Shown: positions 33,282 to 42,977, numbered from the stretch's first letter. The stretch: 64,000 nucleotides of DNA from Streptomyces sindenensis (GCF_014649035.1 NZ_BMSG01000007.1:124001-188000), one strand, 5' to 3'. Notes: generated by a model from the letters alone, not told the origin. Program-made: numbers and translations.

Positions 33282-36200
33282 ATGAGCACCACCACTCGGG
33301 ACGAGATCCTCGCCGGCGAGCAGCGGGCGGTGGACCACGCATACCACTGCTACACCATGAAACTGGCCGAAATGAGCGGCACTTCGGCCGCCACCGCCTC
33401 GGCGAGCGGCAAGGACGGGATCGCCAACCGGGCCGAGGCGGAGGCGCGGGCCGAGGCCTACGGAGGGCTGGGCGACGAGGCGCTGGTCTTCGCCCGCGTC
33501 GATGCGCCGGAGGACCCGGGAGGGGAGCCCCGGCCGTGGTACATCGGGCGCCGCGGGGTGAAGGACAGCGCGAATGACCCGGTCGTTCTGCTGTGGACCA
33601 GCCCCCTGGCGAAGACCTGGATCGAGACCCGGCGCGAGAGCCCGGGCGAGGTGGTCCTGCGCCGGCAGCTCCGCTGCGTGCGGCAGGTCGTCGAGAGCTA
33701 CTTCGACGAGATCTCCTCGCTGGAGGCCGCTCCTGCGCCCTCGGTCGAGCCGGCGCCCGAACCCGTTGCCGTACCGGAGCCCCGCCAGGCCGCCGACGAC
33801 AGCGCGCCGGAGGAGCCGGGCGCGCCCCCTGCCCTGGAGCGCACCCCTGCCCCGGAGCGCACCCCTGCCCCGGAGCGCACCCCGGCCCCCACTCCCGGCG
33901 ATGTCGTACGGCGGCAGCGGCGCAAGGCGCTCCAGCCGGACGACTTCCTGCTGCGGGAGCTCCAGCGGTCGCGCGGCGGGCGGATGCGGGACATCGTCGA
34001 GACCATCCGCCGTGACCAGATGCAGCTGGTGACCGGTTCGCCGTCGGACATCCTCGTCGTGCAGGGCGGTCCCGGTACCGGCAAGTCGGCGGTCGGTCTG
34101 CACCGGGTGACCTGGCTCGTCAACAACGAGCACTTCAAGGCCCCGGACATCCTCGTCATCGGCCCCCACCAGCGGTTCCTCGACTATGTGGGGCAGGTCC
34201 TCCCCACGCTCGGCACCCGGGGCGTCAACGCCGTCCAGCTGGAACGCCTGTGGGAGGGGGAGATCCTCGGCGTCGACCCCCCGAAGGCGCGCCTGGTGAA
34301 GTCGGACGACCGCATGGCGGCCGTCCTGCGGCGTCGCGTCGAGAGCGACTACCGCCCCGAGGCGCTCGACCCCCTCACCGCCGTTCCCTCGTTCAAGGGC
34401 GACGAACCCGGGATCGTCGTCAACGCCGGCAGTACGACCCTTCGTGTTCCGAAGTCCGAGGTCCTCGCCCTCCTGGACCAGGCCCATGCCGGTGACGGGC
34501 CTTTCCGGGAGCGACGCGACCGTTTCCGGGGCCTCTTCGTCGACCGGCTCCTCCAGGAGCTCGCCGGCATCGCGCCGCGCCGCGGGCAGGCCGGCACGAT
34601 CCGCCGCGACCTGGAGCGCAACCGGCGGGTCGAGCGCCTCGTCGAACGCGTCTGGCCGTCCCCCGGCCCCCGGGAGGCCCTGCGCAGCCTCTACGACTCG
34701 GCCGACCTCCTGCGCGACTGCGCCGACGGCATCCTCGACGGGGACGAGCAGGCGGCCCTGATGCGAGCCCGCGCCGCCAGCGCCGACGCCGACCCGTGGA
34801 CCCTCGACGACCACGTCTGCCTCGAAGAGCTCCGCATGCTGATCAGCGGCGACACCCCGCCGAGATACGGCCACATCGTCGTCGACGAGGCCCAGGACCT
34901 CACGCCGATGCAGGCCCGCTCCCTGCGGCGGCGCTGTGCCGTGGGCGGTTCGATGACCGTGCTGGGCGACCTCGCGCAGGCGACGGGCGCCCACACCCCG
35001 ACGAGCTGGGACCTGCTGGGCGCCCTCCTCTCCGACCACGGCGACTGGAGCGTGGCCGAGCTCACCACCAGCTACCGCGTCCCCGCCGAGGTCATGGAGT
35101 TCGTCGCCCCGCTCGCACGGGCGATCGCTCCGGCCCTGCCCTACCCGGAGGCGGTCCGGGAAGCGGGAGCGGACGCCGTACGGACCGTGGCGACCGAGCC
35201 GTCGAAGCTGCTCGACGACACCGTCGCCCACGTGGCCCGGCTGACGGGCACCACGGACGGCAGCACCCCCCGCTCCGTGGCCGTCATCGTCCCCGACGAC
35301 TCGGAGTGGCTGGACGCCATCAGCCGCAGGATCGTGGAGGACGGCGCCATCGGCGAGCGGAACCGTGAGGCCGTCTCCGTGCTGGCCGCAGCCCAGGTCA
35401 AGGGCATGGAGTACGACCACGTCCTGGTCGTCGAGCCCGCCACGATGGCCGACCGCGGTCCCGCCGGGCTGCGCCAGTTGTACGTGGCCCTCACCCGCGG
35501 CACCCAGAGCCTGACCGTCCTGCACACCGCCGCGCTGCCGGAGGCGCTCACCGGCACCGGGGACGCCCAGGCGCCGGCGGTGCCCGATCCCCGGCCGGAG
35601 GGCAGCGGCGTCGGCAGGCTGCCCCGGATCGGCACCGATGTCCGGGTCGAGGTCGTGGACCGGGTCCCGGGTGGTCGCTACAAGGTCAAGTCGTTGTCGC
35701 CGGTGATCGACCGACCGCTCGTCCTGACCGTCCGCCACGGATCGGTTCCCCCGCTGCTGGGAGAGCAGCTGGACTGCTGGGTCTTCGCCAACGAGACGAC
35801 CCAGACCGTGCTCACCGGCGACCAGCGCGGCCGGTCGCCCATTTCGGAGCGGATGGCAGGGCGCTACGTCGCGGCGCTGGATGTTCTCGGAGAGCTGGCC
35901 GAGAGCGACGGCGAAGTTCCCGACGCCCGCAGCCGTCTCTCCGAACTCCAGGGCATGGCCAACCGCATCCTCCGGCGGGACCAGGCCGACTGGGTCGATG
36001 TGCTTCACCTGTTCGGAGATCCGGACAGAGAGCGACTCGGAGTACTCCGCGACCTCGCCGCGACGACCAACCGCGCGCTCAAGGAGGGCACTCTCGAGGC
36101 GGCGCAGCTCGCGGAGGAGCTGGCGGCCTCCGGCTGGGCGGAGGCCCTGTCCGAAGCGCAGAGAGAGATCCAGGCGCGCTTCGGCCCGGCGACGAAGCCG

Positions 36201-36728
36201 GATCCCGACGGCGCGGTTCCCGTCGCCCCGACGGGGGCCGATCAGAAGGAAGAAGTGCAGATGACCACCGCGGACACCACCGCCGCACCACCGGCCGCCA
36301 CCACGAAGGACGGCTTCCTCCGCGCGCTGGAAGCGGCCGCCGGGGCCGACCGTACGTGCAAGAAGCACGAGGCGGTCCGCCACGCGCTGAAGTCCTCGCT
36401 CCTCTGGGCGGACCTCCAGCCGGCCGACTCGCCTGTCGTCGACGTCAGCTGCGTCACCGAACACGGCCTCTTCCTCTACGAGGCCCTGGGCGCGGGACGC
36501 TCCACCTACGCGGACCTCCGCTCGGGTGCGACACGCTTGCTGGAGATCAACCACACGCTGCCCGCCCCTGCCGACGGCCTCTACCTCGTTCTCTCCGAAC
36601 CGCCGTCCGAGGACTGGTCTGTTGACACGATTCGCGACGTCTTCGGTGTCAAGGTCATGTGGCGCAGCCCGGGTGGCTGGGGTGGCGAGAACGCAGACGC
36701 CGCATTCGGCTCCTCCGGGGGCGAGTAG
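33282..36728 (+). CDS. HelD-like superfamily 1 ATPase/helicase with long C-terminal extension
   Basis: 1148 residues from ATG 33282 (GGGAGGA upstream). The N-terminus DEILAGEQRAVDHAY, then RPWYIGRRGVKDSANDPVVLLWTSP matches the HelD family, which binds RNA polymerase and recycles it. ATPase motifs: Walker A GPGTGKSA (~263), Walker B HIVVDEAQDLT (~533), motif III VLGDLAQAT, TSYRVPAEV, VKGMEYDHVLVVEP and LYVALTRG (~733). A linker at ~186-206 repeats ERTPAP three times. Residues ~790-1148 have no counterpart in ordinary HelD: an SH3-like strand set, an all-helical part and a last domain VVDVSCVTEHGLFLYEALG (~1052) with an alpha/beta pattern. HelR relatives give rifamycin tolerance; that is not assured here. 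Confidence 0.82.
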   Translation: MSTTTRDEILAGEQRAVDHAYHCYTMKLAEMSGTSAATASASGKDGIANRAEAEARAEAYGGLGDEALVFARVDAPEDPGGEPRPWYIGRRGVKDSANDPVVLLWTSPLAKTWIETRRESPGEVVLRRQLRCVRQVVESYFDEISSLEAAPAPSVEPAPEPVAVPEPRQAADDSAPEEPGAPPALERTPAPERTPAPERTPAPTPGDVVRRQRRKALQPDDFLLRELQRSRGGRMRDIVETIRRDQMQLVTGSPSDILVVQGGPGTGKSAVGLHRVTWLVNNEHFKAPDILVIGPHQRFLDYVGQVLPTLGTRGVNAVQLERLWEGEILGVDPPKARLVKSDDRMAAVLRRRVESDYRPEALDPLTAVPSFKGDEPGIVVNAGSTTLRVPKSEVLALLDQAHAGDGPFRERRDRFRGLFVDRLLQELAGIAPRRGQAGTIRRDLERNRRVERLVERVWPSPGPREALRSLYDSADLLRDCADGILDGDEQAALMRARAASADADPWTLDDHVCLEELRMLISGDTPPRYGHIVVDEAQDLTPMQARSLRRRCAVGGSMTVLGDLAQATGAHTPTSWDLLGALLSDHGDWSVAELTTSYRVPAEVMEFVAPLARAIAPALPYPEAVREAGADAVRTVATEPSKLLDDTVAHVARLTGTTDGSTPRSVAVIVPDDSEWLDAISRRIVEDGAIGERNREAVSVLAAAQVKGMEYDHVLVVEPATMADRGPAGLRQLYVALTRGTQSLTVLHTAALPEALTGTGDAQAPAVPDPRPEGSGVGRLPRIGTDVRVEVVDRVPGGRYKVKSLSPVIDRPLVLTVRHGSVPPLLGEQLDCWVFANETTQTVLTGDQRGRSPISERMAGRYVAALDVLGELAESDGEVPDARSRLSELQGMANRILRRDQADWVDVLHLFGDPDRERLGVLRDLAATTNRALKEGTLEAAQLAEELAASGWAEALSEAQREIQARFGPATKPDPDGAVPVAPTGADQKEEVQMTTADTTAAPPAATTKDGFLRALEAAAGADRTCKKHEAVRHALKSSLLWADLQPADSPVVDVSCVTEHGLFLYEALGAGRSTYADLRSGATRLLEINHTLPAPADGLYLVLSEPPSEDWSVDTIRDVFGVKVMWRSPGGWGGENADAAFGSSGGE

Positions 36729-37181
36729 GGCGAGCAGGGCGGGTAAGGGGTCCTAGCTGTCGGTCAGTCCGCTCCGGCACCCTGCCGAAGCGGACGAAGC
36801 AGGCGCAGGCGGCGGCGCACGGGTGTCGCCCACGCGGCGACGGCGACGGCGAAGTCGGCCACCTCCAAGAGCGCTGCGATGGCCGCCGCCCCACCGCGCT
36901 CGACGCGCCGCACGAGGTGACCGTGCGCGTAGTGGCCGGTGTCCGGGAGCAGGCGCCGGGGGAGCATCTGGATCGGATCGCCACGCCGGGGGCGACTCCC
37001 TCGTGGAGAAGGGGCTCCTCCCCGGCGCGAGTCCCGGACCCGGCCGCAGAGGGCCCCTGCGTCCCGGACCCGGCCGCAGGGGGCCCTGGCCCAAGCCCCC
37101 CGGCCGGCCGCTGAAACGTCGGGGCGCCGCGCTACCGGTTAACGTCACTCCCACCCAGCCAGCGCAAGAAAGGCCGCCGCC
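36729..37181. other. Intergenic region with a doubtful 67-codon frame
   Basis: 453 bases. On the minus strand 36764-36967 encodes 67 residues with coding-like third positions (LVRRVERGGAAAIAALLEV, FAVAVAAWATP), perhaps the end of a membrane or helical protein, but no start signal is convincing and the upstream sequence switches frame. The rest is the repeat at 37031-37090 and the leader of the ligase gene. Confidence 0.45.
37031..37090. repeat. 30-bp direct repeat, two copies
   Basis: Two adjacent 30-base copies beginning GTCCCGGACCCGGCCGCAG upstream of the ligase gene. They differ at a few bases. No coding frame is favoured. Confidence 0.8.
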
Positions 37182-38981
37182 GTGCCGCACACCGACCCGC
37201 CCCCGAGCGGGAAGCCGGACTCCGAGCGCGCCGAGCGCATCCACGCCCGTCTCACCGGCCCCGGCGCGCCCTTCGCCGTGGTCCTCGGTGAGCGGGGGAC
37301 GCCGGAGTACGCCGACGGGCCCCGTACGCTGCGCGAGTTCGTCGAGACCACCTGGGCCTACGGGGACACGCCGTTCCTGATCGCGGGTGAACGGACCTAC
37401 TCCTACGGGGAGTTCTTCGCCGCGGCCGCCGCCCTCGCCGTACGCCTGCGGGAGCGGTACGGGCTGCGCTCCGGCGACCGGGCTGTGATCGCGATGCGGA
37501 ACCATCCCGAGTGGCAGATCGCCTTCTGGGCGGCCCAGCTGGCCGGTCTCGTCGCCGTACCGCTCAACGCCTGGTGGACCGAGGGCGAGTTCGTCCACGC
37601 CCTTGACGACTGCGAGCCCGGCGTGCTGCTCGTGGACGGGGAGCGGCTGGGCCGGGTGGCCGGCTGGGCCCGGCGGACCGGGGCGTACGTCGTCCTCTTC
37701 CACGGGGAGCACGAGGAGCGAGGCGAGCACGCCGACGACGCGGAAGCGTCCGGGGCGCAGGCGCTGCGCCTCGACCGGTACGACGACTTCCCCGCCCCCG
37801 ATCCGCTGGCCGCGCCGCCCGACGTCGAGCCCCGGCCCGAGGACGACGCCACGATCCTCTACACCTCCGGCACCACCGGCCGCCCCAAGGGCGCGGTGGC
37901 CACCCATCTCGCCCAGGCCGGGGCCGCGCTCAATCCCCGCTACCACGCGGCGGCCTCCGCGCTGGGGCGGGGGGCCGTGCCGGGGATGGGGCCCGCCCCG
38001 ATCTCCCTGATGACGTTCCCGTTCTTCCACGTCGCCGCGTTCACCGGCTTCTACGGTGCGATGGCGGCCGGCGGCACCCTCGTCCTCATGCGCAGGTGGG
38101 ACGCGGACGAGGCGCTGCGGCTGATCCGGGCCCATGGCGTCACGCACTTCGCGGGGGTGCCGACGACCGCCCTCCAACTGCTGGACGCCGCCGAGCAGAC
38201 CGGGGACGGGCTGGCGAGCCTCACCCTGTTCAGCACCGGGGGAGCCGCGCCCCCGCCGGCCCTGGTGTCCCGTCTCACCGCCCGGTACGGCAAGCGCGTC
38301 GAGCCCCGCAACGGCTACGGCCTCACCGAGACCAGCGGCGGCGTCCTCGCGCACTTCGGGGACGACTACCGCGCCGACCCCGCCGGCTCGGGCCGCCCGA
38401 CCCCCGTCACCGAGGTCCGGATCGCCGGGCCGTCGGGCGAGGAGCTCCCCGACGGGCAGACGGGTGAGCTGTGGCTGCGCGGCCAGTCGCTGTTCCGCGG
38501 CTACTGGCGCGACCCGGCGGCGACCGAGGAGGCCTTCGGTGACGGCGGCTGGTTCCGTACGGGGGACCTCGCCGTACGCCGCGAGGGGCAGGTCTCCGTG
38601 GTCGGCCGGCGCACGGACATGGTGATCCGGGGCGGCGAGAACGTGTACTGCGTCGAGGTCGAGGGCGTCCTGCACGACCACCCGGACGTGTCCGACGCCG
38701 CCGTTCTCGGCGTCCCGCATCCGGTGCTGGGGGAGGAGGTGGCGGCCGTCGTCCGGCTGCGCGCCGGGGCGACGGTCACCGCCGGGGAGCTGCGGGACCA
38801 CGTCGGCGGGAGGCTCGCCGCGTTCAAGGTGCCCGCCCGGGTGCTGTTCACCGACGAGCCGCTCCCGCGCAACGCCACCGGGAAGCTCGTCAAGCAACGG
38901 ATCCGAGCCCTGGCGGAGGCGGCCGCGCCGCTCACGGGCACGCGGTCCGGGCCGCCGGCCCACCCCGTCACGGGCGGCTGA
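37182..38981 (+). CDS. AMP-forming acyl-CoA synthetase-like ligase
   Basis: 599 residues from GTG 37182. ANL-family motifs: P-loop-like TILYTSGTTGRPKGAV (~223), FFHVAAFTGFYG, the A5 region NGYGLTETSG (~380), WFRTGDLAVR (A7) and RRTDMVIRGGENVYCVEVE (A8), and the C-terminal catalytic lysine in LPRNATGKLVKQ. It activates a carboxylic acid as acyl-adenylate and passes it to CoA; the closest style is medium/long-chain fatty acyl-CoA ligase. Its last 14 bases overlap the convergent protease gene. Confidence 0.92.
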   Translation: MPHTDPPPSGKPDSERAERIHARLTGPGAPFAVVLGERGTPEYADGPRTLREFVETTWAYGDTPFLIAGERTYSYGEFFAAAAALAVRLRERYGLRSGDRAVIAMRNHPEWQIAFWAAQLAGLVAVPLNAWWTEGEFVHALDDCEPGVLLVDGERLGRVAGWARRTGAYVVLFHGEHEERGEHADDAEASGAQALRLDRYDDFPAPDPLAAPPDVEPRPEDDATILYTSGTTGRPKGAVATHLAQAGAALNPRYHAAASALGRGAVPGMGPAPISLMTFPFFHVAAFTGFYGAMAAGGTLVLMRRWDADEALRLIRAHGVTHFAGVPTTALQLLDAAEQTGDGLASLTLFSTGGAAPPPALVSRLTARYGKRVEPRNGYGLTETSGGVLAHFGDDYRADPAGSGRPTPVTEVRIAGPSGEELPDGQTGELWLRGQSLFRGYWRDPAATEEAFGDGGWFRTGDLAVRREGQVSVVGRRTDMVIRGGENVYCVEVEGVLHDHPDVSDAAVLGVPHPVLGEEVAAVVRLRAGATVTAGELRDHVGGRLAAFKVPARVLFTDEPLPRNATGKLVKQRIRALAEAAAPLTGTRSGPPAHPVTGG

Positions 38982-40245
38982 CCCGCACCCGGTAGTTGCC
39001 GTCGTCGTCCTCGTCCAGCACGGATATCCGTACGCCGTTGGCCCGGTCGGTGAAGGTCTGGCCGGGCCGGAAGGGGGCGTCGGACAGTTCCGCGTGGACG
39101 TTGGGGCGTCGGGTGCAGCCGCCGCTGTCCTCGGTGGCGTCGGCGACGGAGACCGGGCCCTGGCCGGTGTCCACGTCGGAGCTGACCTTGTAGATCAGCA
39201 CCCCGGGCCGGCAGACCGCCTCGTCGTTGCCGGCCGCCGTGCGGACCTCCACGGCGTAGCCGGACTGGGCGCTCAGCGGGACGAAGGCGAGCTTGGTGCC
39301 GCCCTCGGTGGCCAGCGGGCCGAGCGTGTGCTCGCTGACGCCGGGCTGCGACGCGCAGCTGATCTGCTCGTTGTCGAGCCAGCCGAGCTTCCACTTGTGC
39401 CAGGCCAGGAAGTCGTTATTGGCGCCCCAGTCCTCGGACATGATGTCCCAGTGCCCGACCGAGCCGCCGCCCTCCATCGTGTAGAGGTCGGGCAGTCCGA
39501 AGACATGGCCGTTCTCGTGCGGCAGGACGCGGTAGCCGGTTTCGGCGTACGACCCCGAACCGTCGTCCTGGCGGCTGTAGACGAACGAGGTGTTGGCGAG
39601 CGGCGCCCCGTCCGCCTCCGGGGCCTCGTCGTTGCCGGAGAAGGTCACCGAGAGCACGGTGTCCAGCGCGGAGGGGCCGGCGTTCGGGCTGACCAGGATG
39701 TTGACCAGGTCGTACTCCGAGAAGTCGACGCGGGGGTCGGCGGCCGCGACGATGTCCTTCACCAGCTGGCGGTAGCCCGGCTCGAACGGTGAGCCGCGCT
39801 CTATCCCGTACTCCGTGAACGCCATCGGCATCCGCAGCCAGTCCTTGACGGGGGCCTCGGGCCGGTAGACGAGCCGGCCGTAGGAGCTGGTCCTGAACCA
39901 GTCGGAGGTCTGCGGGAAGAACTCCGCGAACCGGTCCGTCGCGGGTTCCGTCCCCTCCGCGTCCGGGAAGTCGATCATCAGGTTGAGCGCCCTGATCTCA
40001 CCGGTCGACCGGGCGTAGCCGGGCGGGGTCGGCAGGCCCTCGGACATCTGTACGCCCATGGCCGCGGTGATCCGGCACGGGGCGAGCGCGGAGTCCTGGG
40101 CGGTGGCCGCCGGGCCCGCCGAGGCGCGGCCGGCCGAGGGGAGGGTGGTGCTGGCCGAGGCCATGGCGGCTATGACCAGCGCGGTCGCTCCGGCCAGGGC
40201 GACCGGGCGGCGGTGTCTGCGTATCCGGTGGCGGGGCTGCTGCAT
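38968..40245 (-). CDS. Secreted M6-family metalloprotease
   Basis: 425 residues from ATG 40245. A twin-Arg-rich n-region (RHRIRRHRRPVALAGATALV) and hydrophobic core form a signal peptide ending near GRASAGPA. The catalytic site HENGHVFGLPDLY fits HExxHxxGxxD zinc binding of immune inhibitor A/M6 peptidases, with nearby GHWDIMSEDWG (Met-turn-like). It probably cleaves extracellular proteins. It is divergent from the TetR gene with an operator cluster between them, and it overlaps the ligase gene end by 14 bases in convergent orientation. Confidence 0.9.
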   Translation of the reverse strand: MQQPRHRIRRHRRPVALAGATALVIAAMASASTTLPSAGRASAGPAATAQDSALAPCRITAAMGVQMSEGLPTPPGYARSTGEIRALNLMIDFPDAEGTEPATDRFAEFFPQTSDWFRTSSYGRLVYRPEAPVKDWLRMPMAFTEYGIERGSPFEPGYRQLVKDIVAAADPRVDFSEYDLVNILVSPNAGPSALDTVLSVTFSGNDEAPEADGAPLANTSFVYSRQDDGSGSYAETGYRVLPHENGHVFGLPDLYTMEGGGSVGHWDIMSEDWGANNDFLAWHKWKLGWLDNEQISCASQPGVSEHTLGPLATEGGTKLAFVPLSAQSGYAVEVRTAAGNDEAVCRPGVLIYKVSSDVDTGQGPVSVADATEDSGGCTRRPNVHAELSDAPFRPGQTFTDRANGVRISVLDEDDDGNYRVRVSRP

Positions 40246-40402
40246 AGAGGCGCCTTCGGGGTCCGCGGCAGTCGGCCGACCCCTGACTGCGCTCTGGCGA
40301 TCAGCCTGTGCCGGGTGGTGCGGGGCCGCTCGCTGGGTGCGCCGATCGGTGGGTTTCCCGCGAAATGATGTGATGCAGGTCACGCGGTGGGTGGGAAATA
40401 AG

Positions 40403-40459
40403 CGGGGAACCTCTCCCCGTTTGCATACGTGTCCCCGCTAAACGGGGAAACGGTCCCCG
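40403..40459. promoter_or_regulatory. Array of five CGGGGA half-sites (operator cluster)
   Basis: Half-sites CGGGGA or its complement TCCCCG start at 40403, 40414, 40432, 40443 and 40454. They pair into three inverted repeats with 5-base spacers: CGGGGA-ACCTC-TCCCCG, TCCCCG-CTAAA-CGGGGA and CGGGGA-AACGG-TCCCCG. Three of the four steps are 11 bases, close to one helical turn. It lies 70 bases upstream of the TetR start and is the likely binding region for that repressor, possibly controlling the divergent protease gene too. Confidence 0.7.
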
Positions 40460-40529
40460 GTTACGGAGGGGGTCCGGCCGGCTACGCAAACGAAAGCCGA
40501 CCGCAGAGACGGAAGGGAGGAGGGTCGCA

Positions 40530-41216
40530 GTGAGGACCGTCGCCAAGGACGCCGTTCAGGCCGTCGCCGGGAAGAGCGCCGCGCCGGCACCGCCGTGCCG
40601 CGTCGCCCGTCCGCGGGCCGACGCGCTGCGCAACCGCGAGCGGATCATCGCGGCCGCGCGCGAGCTGTTCGTCGAGCTGGGGCCGGACGTGGCTCTGGAC
40701 GACGTCGCCCGCCGCGCGGGCGTCGGCAACGCCACGCTCTACCGGAACTTCCCCGACCGCGCCGCCCTCACCCACGAGGTCGTCCTCGCCGTCACCTCCC
40801 GCACCACGCTGAGGGCCGAGGAGGCCGTCGCCGCGGAGTCCGACCCGTTCGCCGCGCTCAGCCGCTTCGTGCACGCGGCCGCCGACGAACGGATCGGCGC
40901 CCTGTGCCCGATGATCTCCGGCGTCTTCGACAAGGACCACCCCGATCTGCTCGCCGAGCGCGACCGCCTCGAAGAGGCCGTCGCAGGGCTCGTGTCGCGC
41001 GCCCAGTCCGCGGGGCGGCTGCGCACCGACATCGCCGTCGGTGACGTACTCGTCGCCCTCTCCCAACTCACCCGGCCGCTCCCCGGCATCGCCTGCCAGG
41101 GCATCGACCGGTTCACCCACCGTCATCTGCAGTTGTTCCTGGACGGCCTGGAGACCCCGGCCCGCTCCGAACTGCCCGGATCGGCGGCGACCTTGGAGGA
41201 TCTGCGGCGCTCCTGA
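40530..41216 (+). CDS. TetR-family regulator
   Basis: 228 residues from GTG 40530 (GGAGGGTCGCA upstream). After a 35-residue leader the HTH is RIIAAARELFVELGPDVALD followed by DVARRAGVGNATLYRNFPDR. The C-terminal domain (PFAALSRFVHAAADERIGALCP and VLVALSQLTRPLPGI) matches the SbtR-like TetR_C of actinomycete repressors. It precedes an MFS multidrug-type exporter gene on the same strand (210 bases), the standard repressor/exporter pairing. Confidence 0.92.
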   Translation: MRTVAKDAVQAVAGKSAAPAPPCRVARPRADALRNRERIIAAARELFVELGPDVALDDVARRAGVGNATLYRNFPDRAALTHEVVLAVTSRTTLRAEEAVAAESDPFAALSRFVHAAADERIGALCPMISGVFDKDHPDLLAERDRLEEAVAGLVSRAQSAGRLRTDIAVGDVLVALSQLTRPLPGIACQGIDRFTHRHLQLFLDGLETPARSELPGSAATLEDLRRS

Positions 41217-41426
41217 CGGCCGCACCGACCTGAACCTTCCGGACCCGCCGACCCCACCGGCCTCACAGTCCCGCCCCACCCGAACACCGGCCCGTACGCC
41301 CCTGTCATCCACGGGGGCACACGCGGGCGGGCCCACGTAACCGTCGCGCGTACGCCACACCGCGTACCGCCGACGCCCACTCGGCGACGCCTCGGCGCCC
41401 TCATATGTCCTTAGGTGGCTACACCC

Positions 41427-42977
41427 ATGTCAAAAACGGCCGGCCCGTCCCGAACGGCTGACACCGCCCTTCCCGATCCGAGTCGCTGGAAAGCCCTCGC
41501 CTTCATCGCGCTCGCCCAGCTGATGGTCGTCCTCGACGCGACCATCGTGAACATCGCGCTGCCCTCCGCCCAGGCCGACCTCGGCATCTCCGACGGCAAC
41601 AAGCAGTGGGTCATCACCGCCTACGCCCTCGCCTTCGGTGGCCTCCTCCTCTTCGGCGGCCGGATCGCCGACCTCTGGGGCCGTAAGCGCACCTTCGTCG
41701 TCGGCCTGATCGGCTTCGCGCTGGCCTCCGCGCTCGGCGGGGCCGCCCAGAACGAGGCGATGATGTTCGGCTCCCGGGCCCTCCAGGGTGTCTTCGGCGC
41801 CCTGCTCGCCCCGGCCGCGCTCTCGCTGCTCGCCGTGATGTTCACCGACGCCAAGGAGCGCGCCAAGGCCTTCGGCATCTACGGGGCCATCGCCGGTGGC
41901 GGTGGCGCGGTCGGGCTGATCCTCGGCGGCTTCCTCACCGAGTACCTGAACTGGCGCTGGACGTTCTTCGTCAACATCCCGTTCGCCGTCGTCGCCGCCG
42001 CGGGCGCGTACTTCGTGATCCGTGAGCCCTCCGGCACCCGCAACCGCGCACCGCTGGACATCCCCGGCGTCGTGCTCTCCACGCTCGGCCTGGTCGCCCT
42101 GGTCTACGGCTTCACCCGCGCCGAGTCGGCCGGCTGGTCGGACGGCCTGACCGTCTCGATGTTCATCGCCGCCGCCGTGCTGCTGCTGGCCTTCGTCGTG
42201 ACCGAGGCGCGCGTGAAGTCGCCGCTGCTGCCGCTGCGCGTCCTCACCGAACGCAACCGCGGCGGGGTGTACCTCTCGCTGGGCCTCGCCATCATCGCGA
42301 TGTTCGGACTGTTCCTCTTCCTGACCTACTACCTCCAGGTCGTGAAGGGCTACTCCCCGGTCAAGACCGGTTTCGCGTTCCTCCCGATGATCGCGGGCAT
42401 GATCACCGGCTCCACCCAGATCGGCACCCGGCTGATGACCCGGGTCCCGCCGCGTCTGCTGATGGGCCCCGGCTTCCTGGTCGCCGCGGTCGGCATGCTC
42501 CTGCTCACCCAGCTGGACCTGAACACCAGTTACGCGGCCGTCATCCTGCCCGGCATGCTGCTGCTCGGCCTCGGTATGGGTACGGCGTTCATGCCGGCGA
42601 TGTCCCTGGCCACGCACGGCATCGAGCCGCGTGACGCGGGAGTGGCCTCCGCGATGGTCAACACCTCGCAGCAGGTCGGCGGCGCCATCGGCACCGCCCT
42701 GCTGAACACCATCGCCGCGAGCGCCACCACCGCGTACGTCGCCGATCACGCGGCCCGCGCCACGGACCCGAAGCTCCTGGAGCTCCAGGCCATGGTCAGT
42801 GGTTTCGCCGCCGCGATCTGGTGGGCGGTCGGCATCCTCGTCGCCGCGGCCGTCATCGCGATCGGCCTCATCAACACCGGCCGCCCCGGAACGGGGACGG
42901 GCGGCGCGGAGGGCGCCTCCGGCGAAGGCGCCGACGACGCCGAGGCCGAGTTCAAGATCCCGGTGGTCGCCCACTGA
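41427..42977 (+). CDS. DHA2-family MFS drug exporter (EmrB/QacA type)
   Basis: 516 residues from ATG 41427; GTG 41415 is an alternative. Fourteen membrane helices are expected. MFS motif A is FGGRIADLWGRKRTFVVG; DHA2 motif region LDATIVNIALPSAQADLGIS with LMVVLDATIVNIALP is clear; antiporter motif C is AIAGGGGAVGLILGGFL. It should expel toxic small molecules against H+. The TetR gene just upstream is its probable regulator. The C-terminus is Gly/Glu-rich and cytoplasmic. Confidence 0.93.
   Translation: MSKTAGPSRTADTALPDPSRWKALAFIALAQLMVVLDATIVNIALPSAQADLGISDGNKQWVITAYALAFGGLLLFGGRIADLWGRKRTFVVGLIGFALASALGGAAQNEAMMFGSRALQGVFGALLAPAALSLLAVMFTDAKERAKAFGIYGAIAGGGGAVGLILGGFLTEYLNWRWTFFVNIPFAVVAAAGAYFVIREPSGTRNRAPLDIPGVVLSTLGLVALVYGFTRAESAGWSDGLTVSMFIAAAVLLLAFVVTEARVKSPLLPLRVLTERNRGGVYLSLGLAIIAMFGLFLFLTYYLQVVKGYSPVKTGFAFLPMIAGMITGSTQIGTRLMTRVPPRLLMGPGFLVAAVGMLLLTQLDLNTSYAAVILPGMLLLGLGMGTAFMPAMSLATHGIEPRDAGVASAMVNTSQQVGGAIGTALLNTIAASATTAYVADHAARATDPKLLELQAMVSGFAAAIWWAVGILVAAAVIAIGLINTGRPGTGTGGAEGASGEGADDAEAEFKIPVVAH

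Noticed and set aside
32790..36554. A 1254-codon antisense frame opposite the HelD-like gene
   Set aside because: Composition is typical of an antisense shadow and it has no recognisable domain.
36764..36967. A 67-codon minus-strand frame with coding-like bias
   Set aside because: Kept only as a note in the intergenic entry: no start signal, and the upstream frame changes.
37182..38981. A biosynthetic cluster centred on the acyl ligase
   Set aside because: No PKS, NRPS or carrier-protein genes lie nearby; it is more likely a fatty-acid or aromatic-acid CoA ligase.
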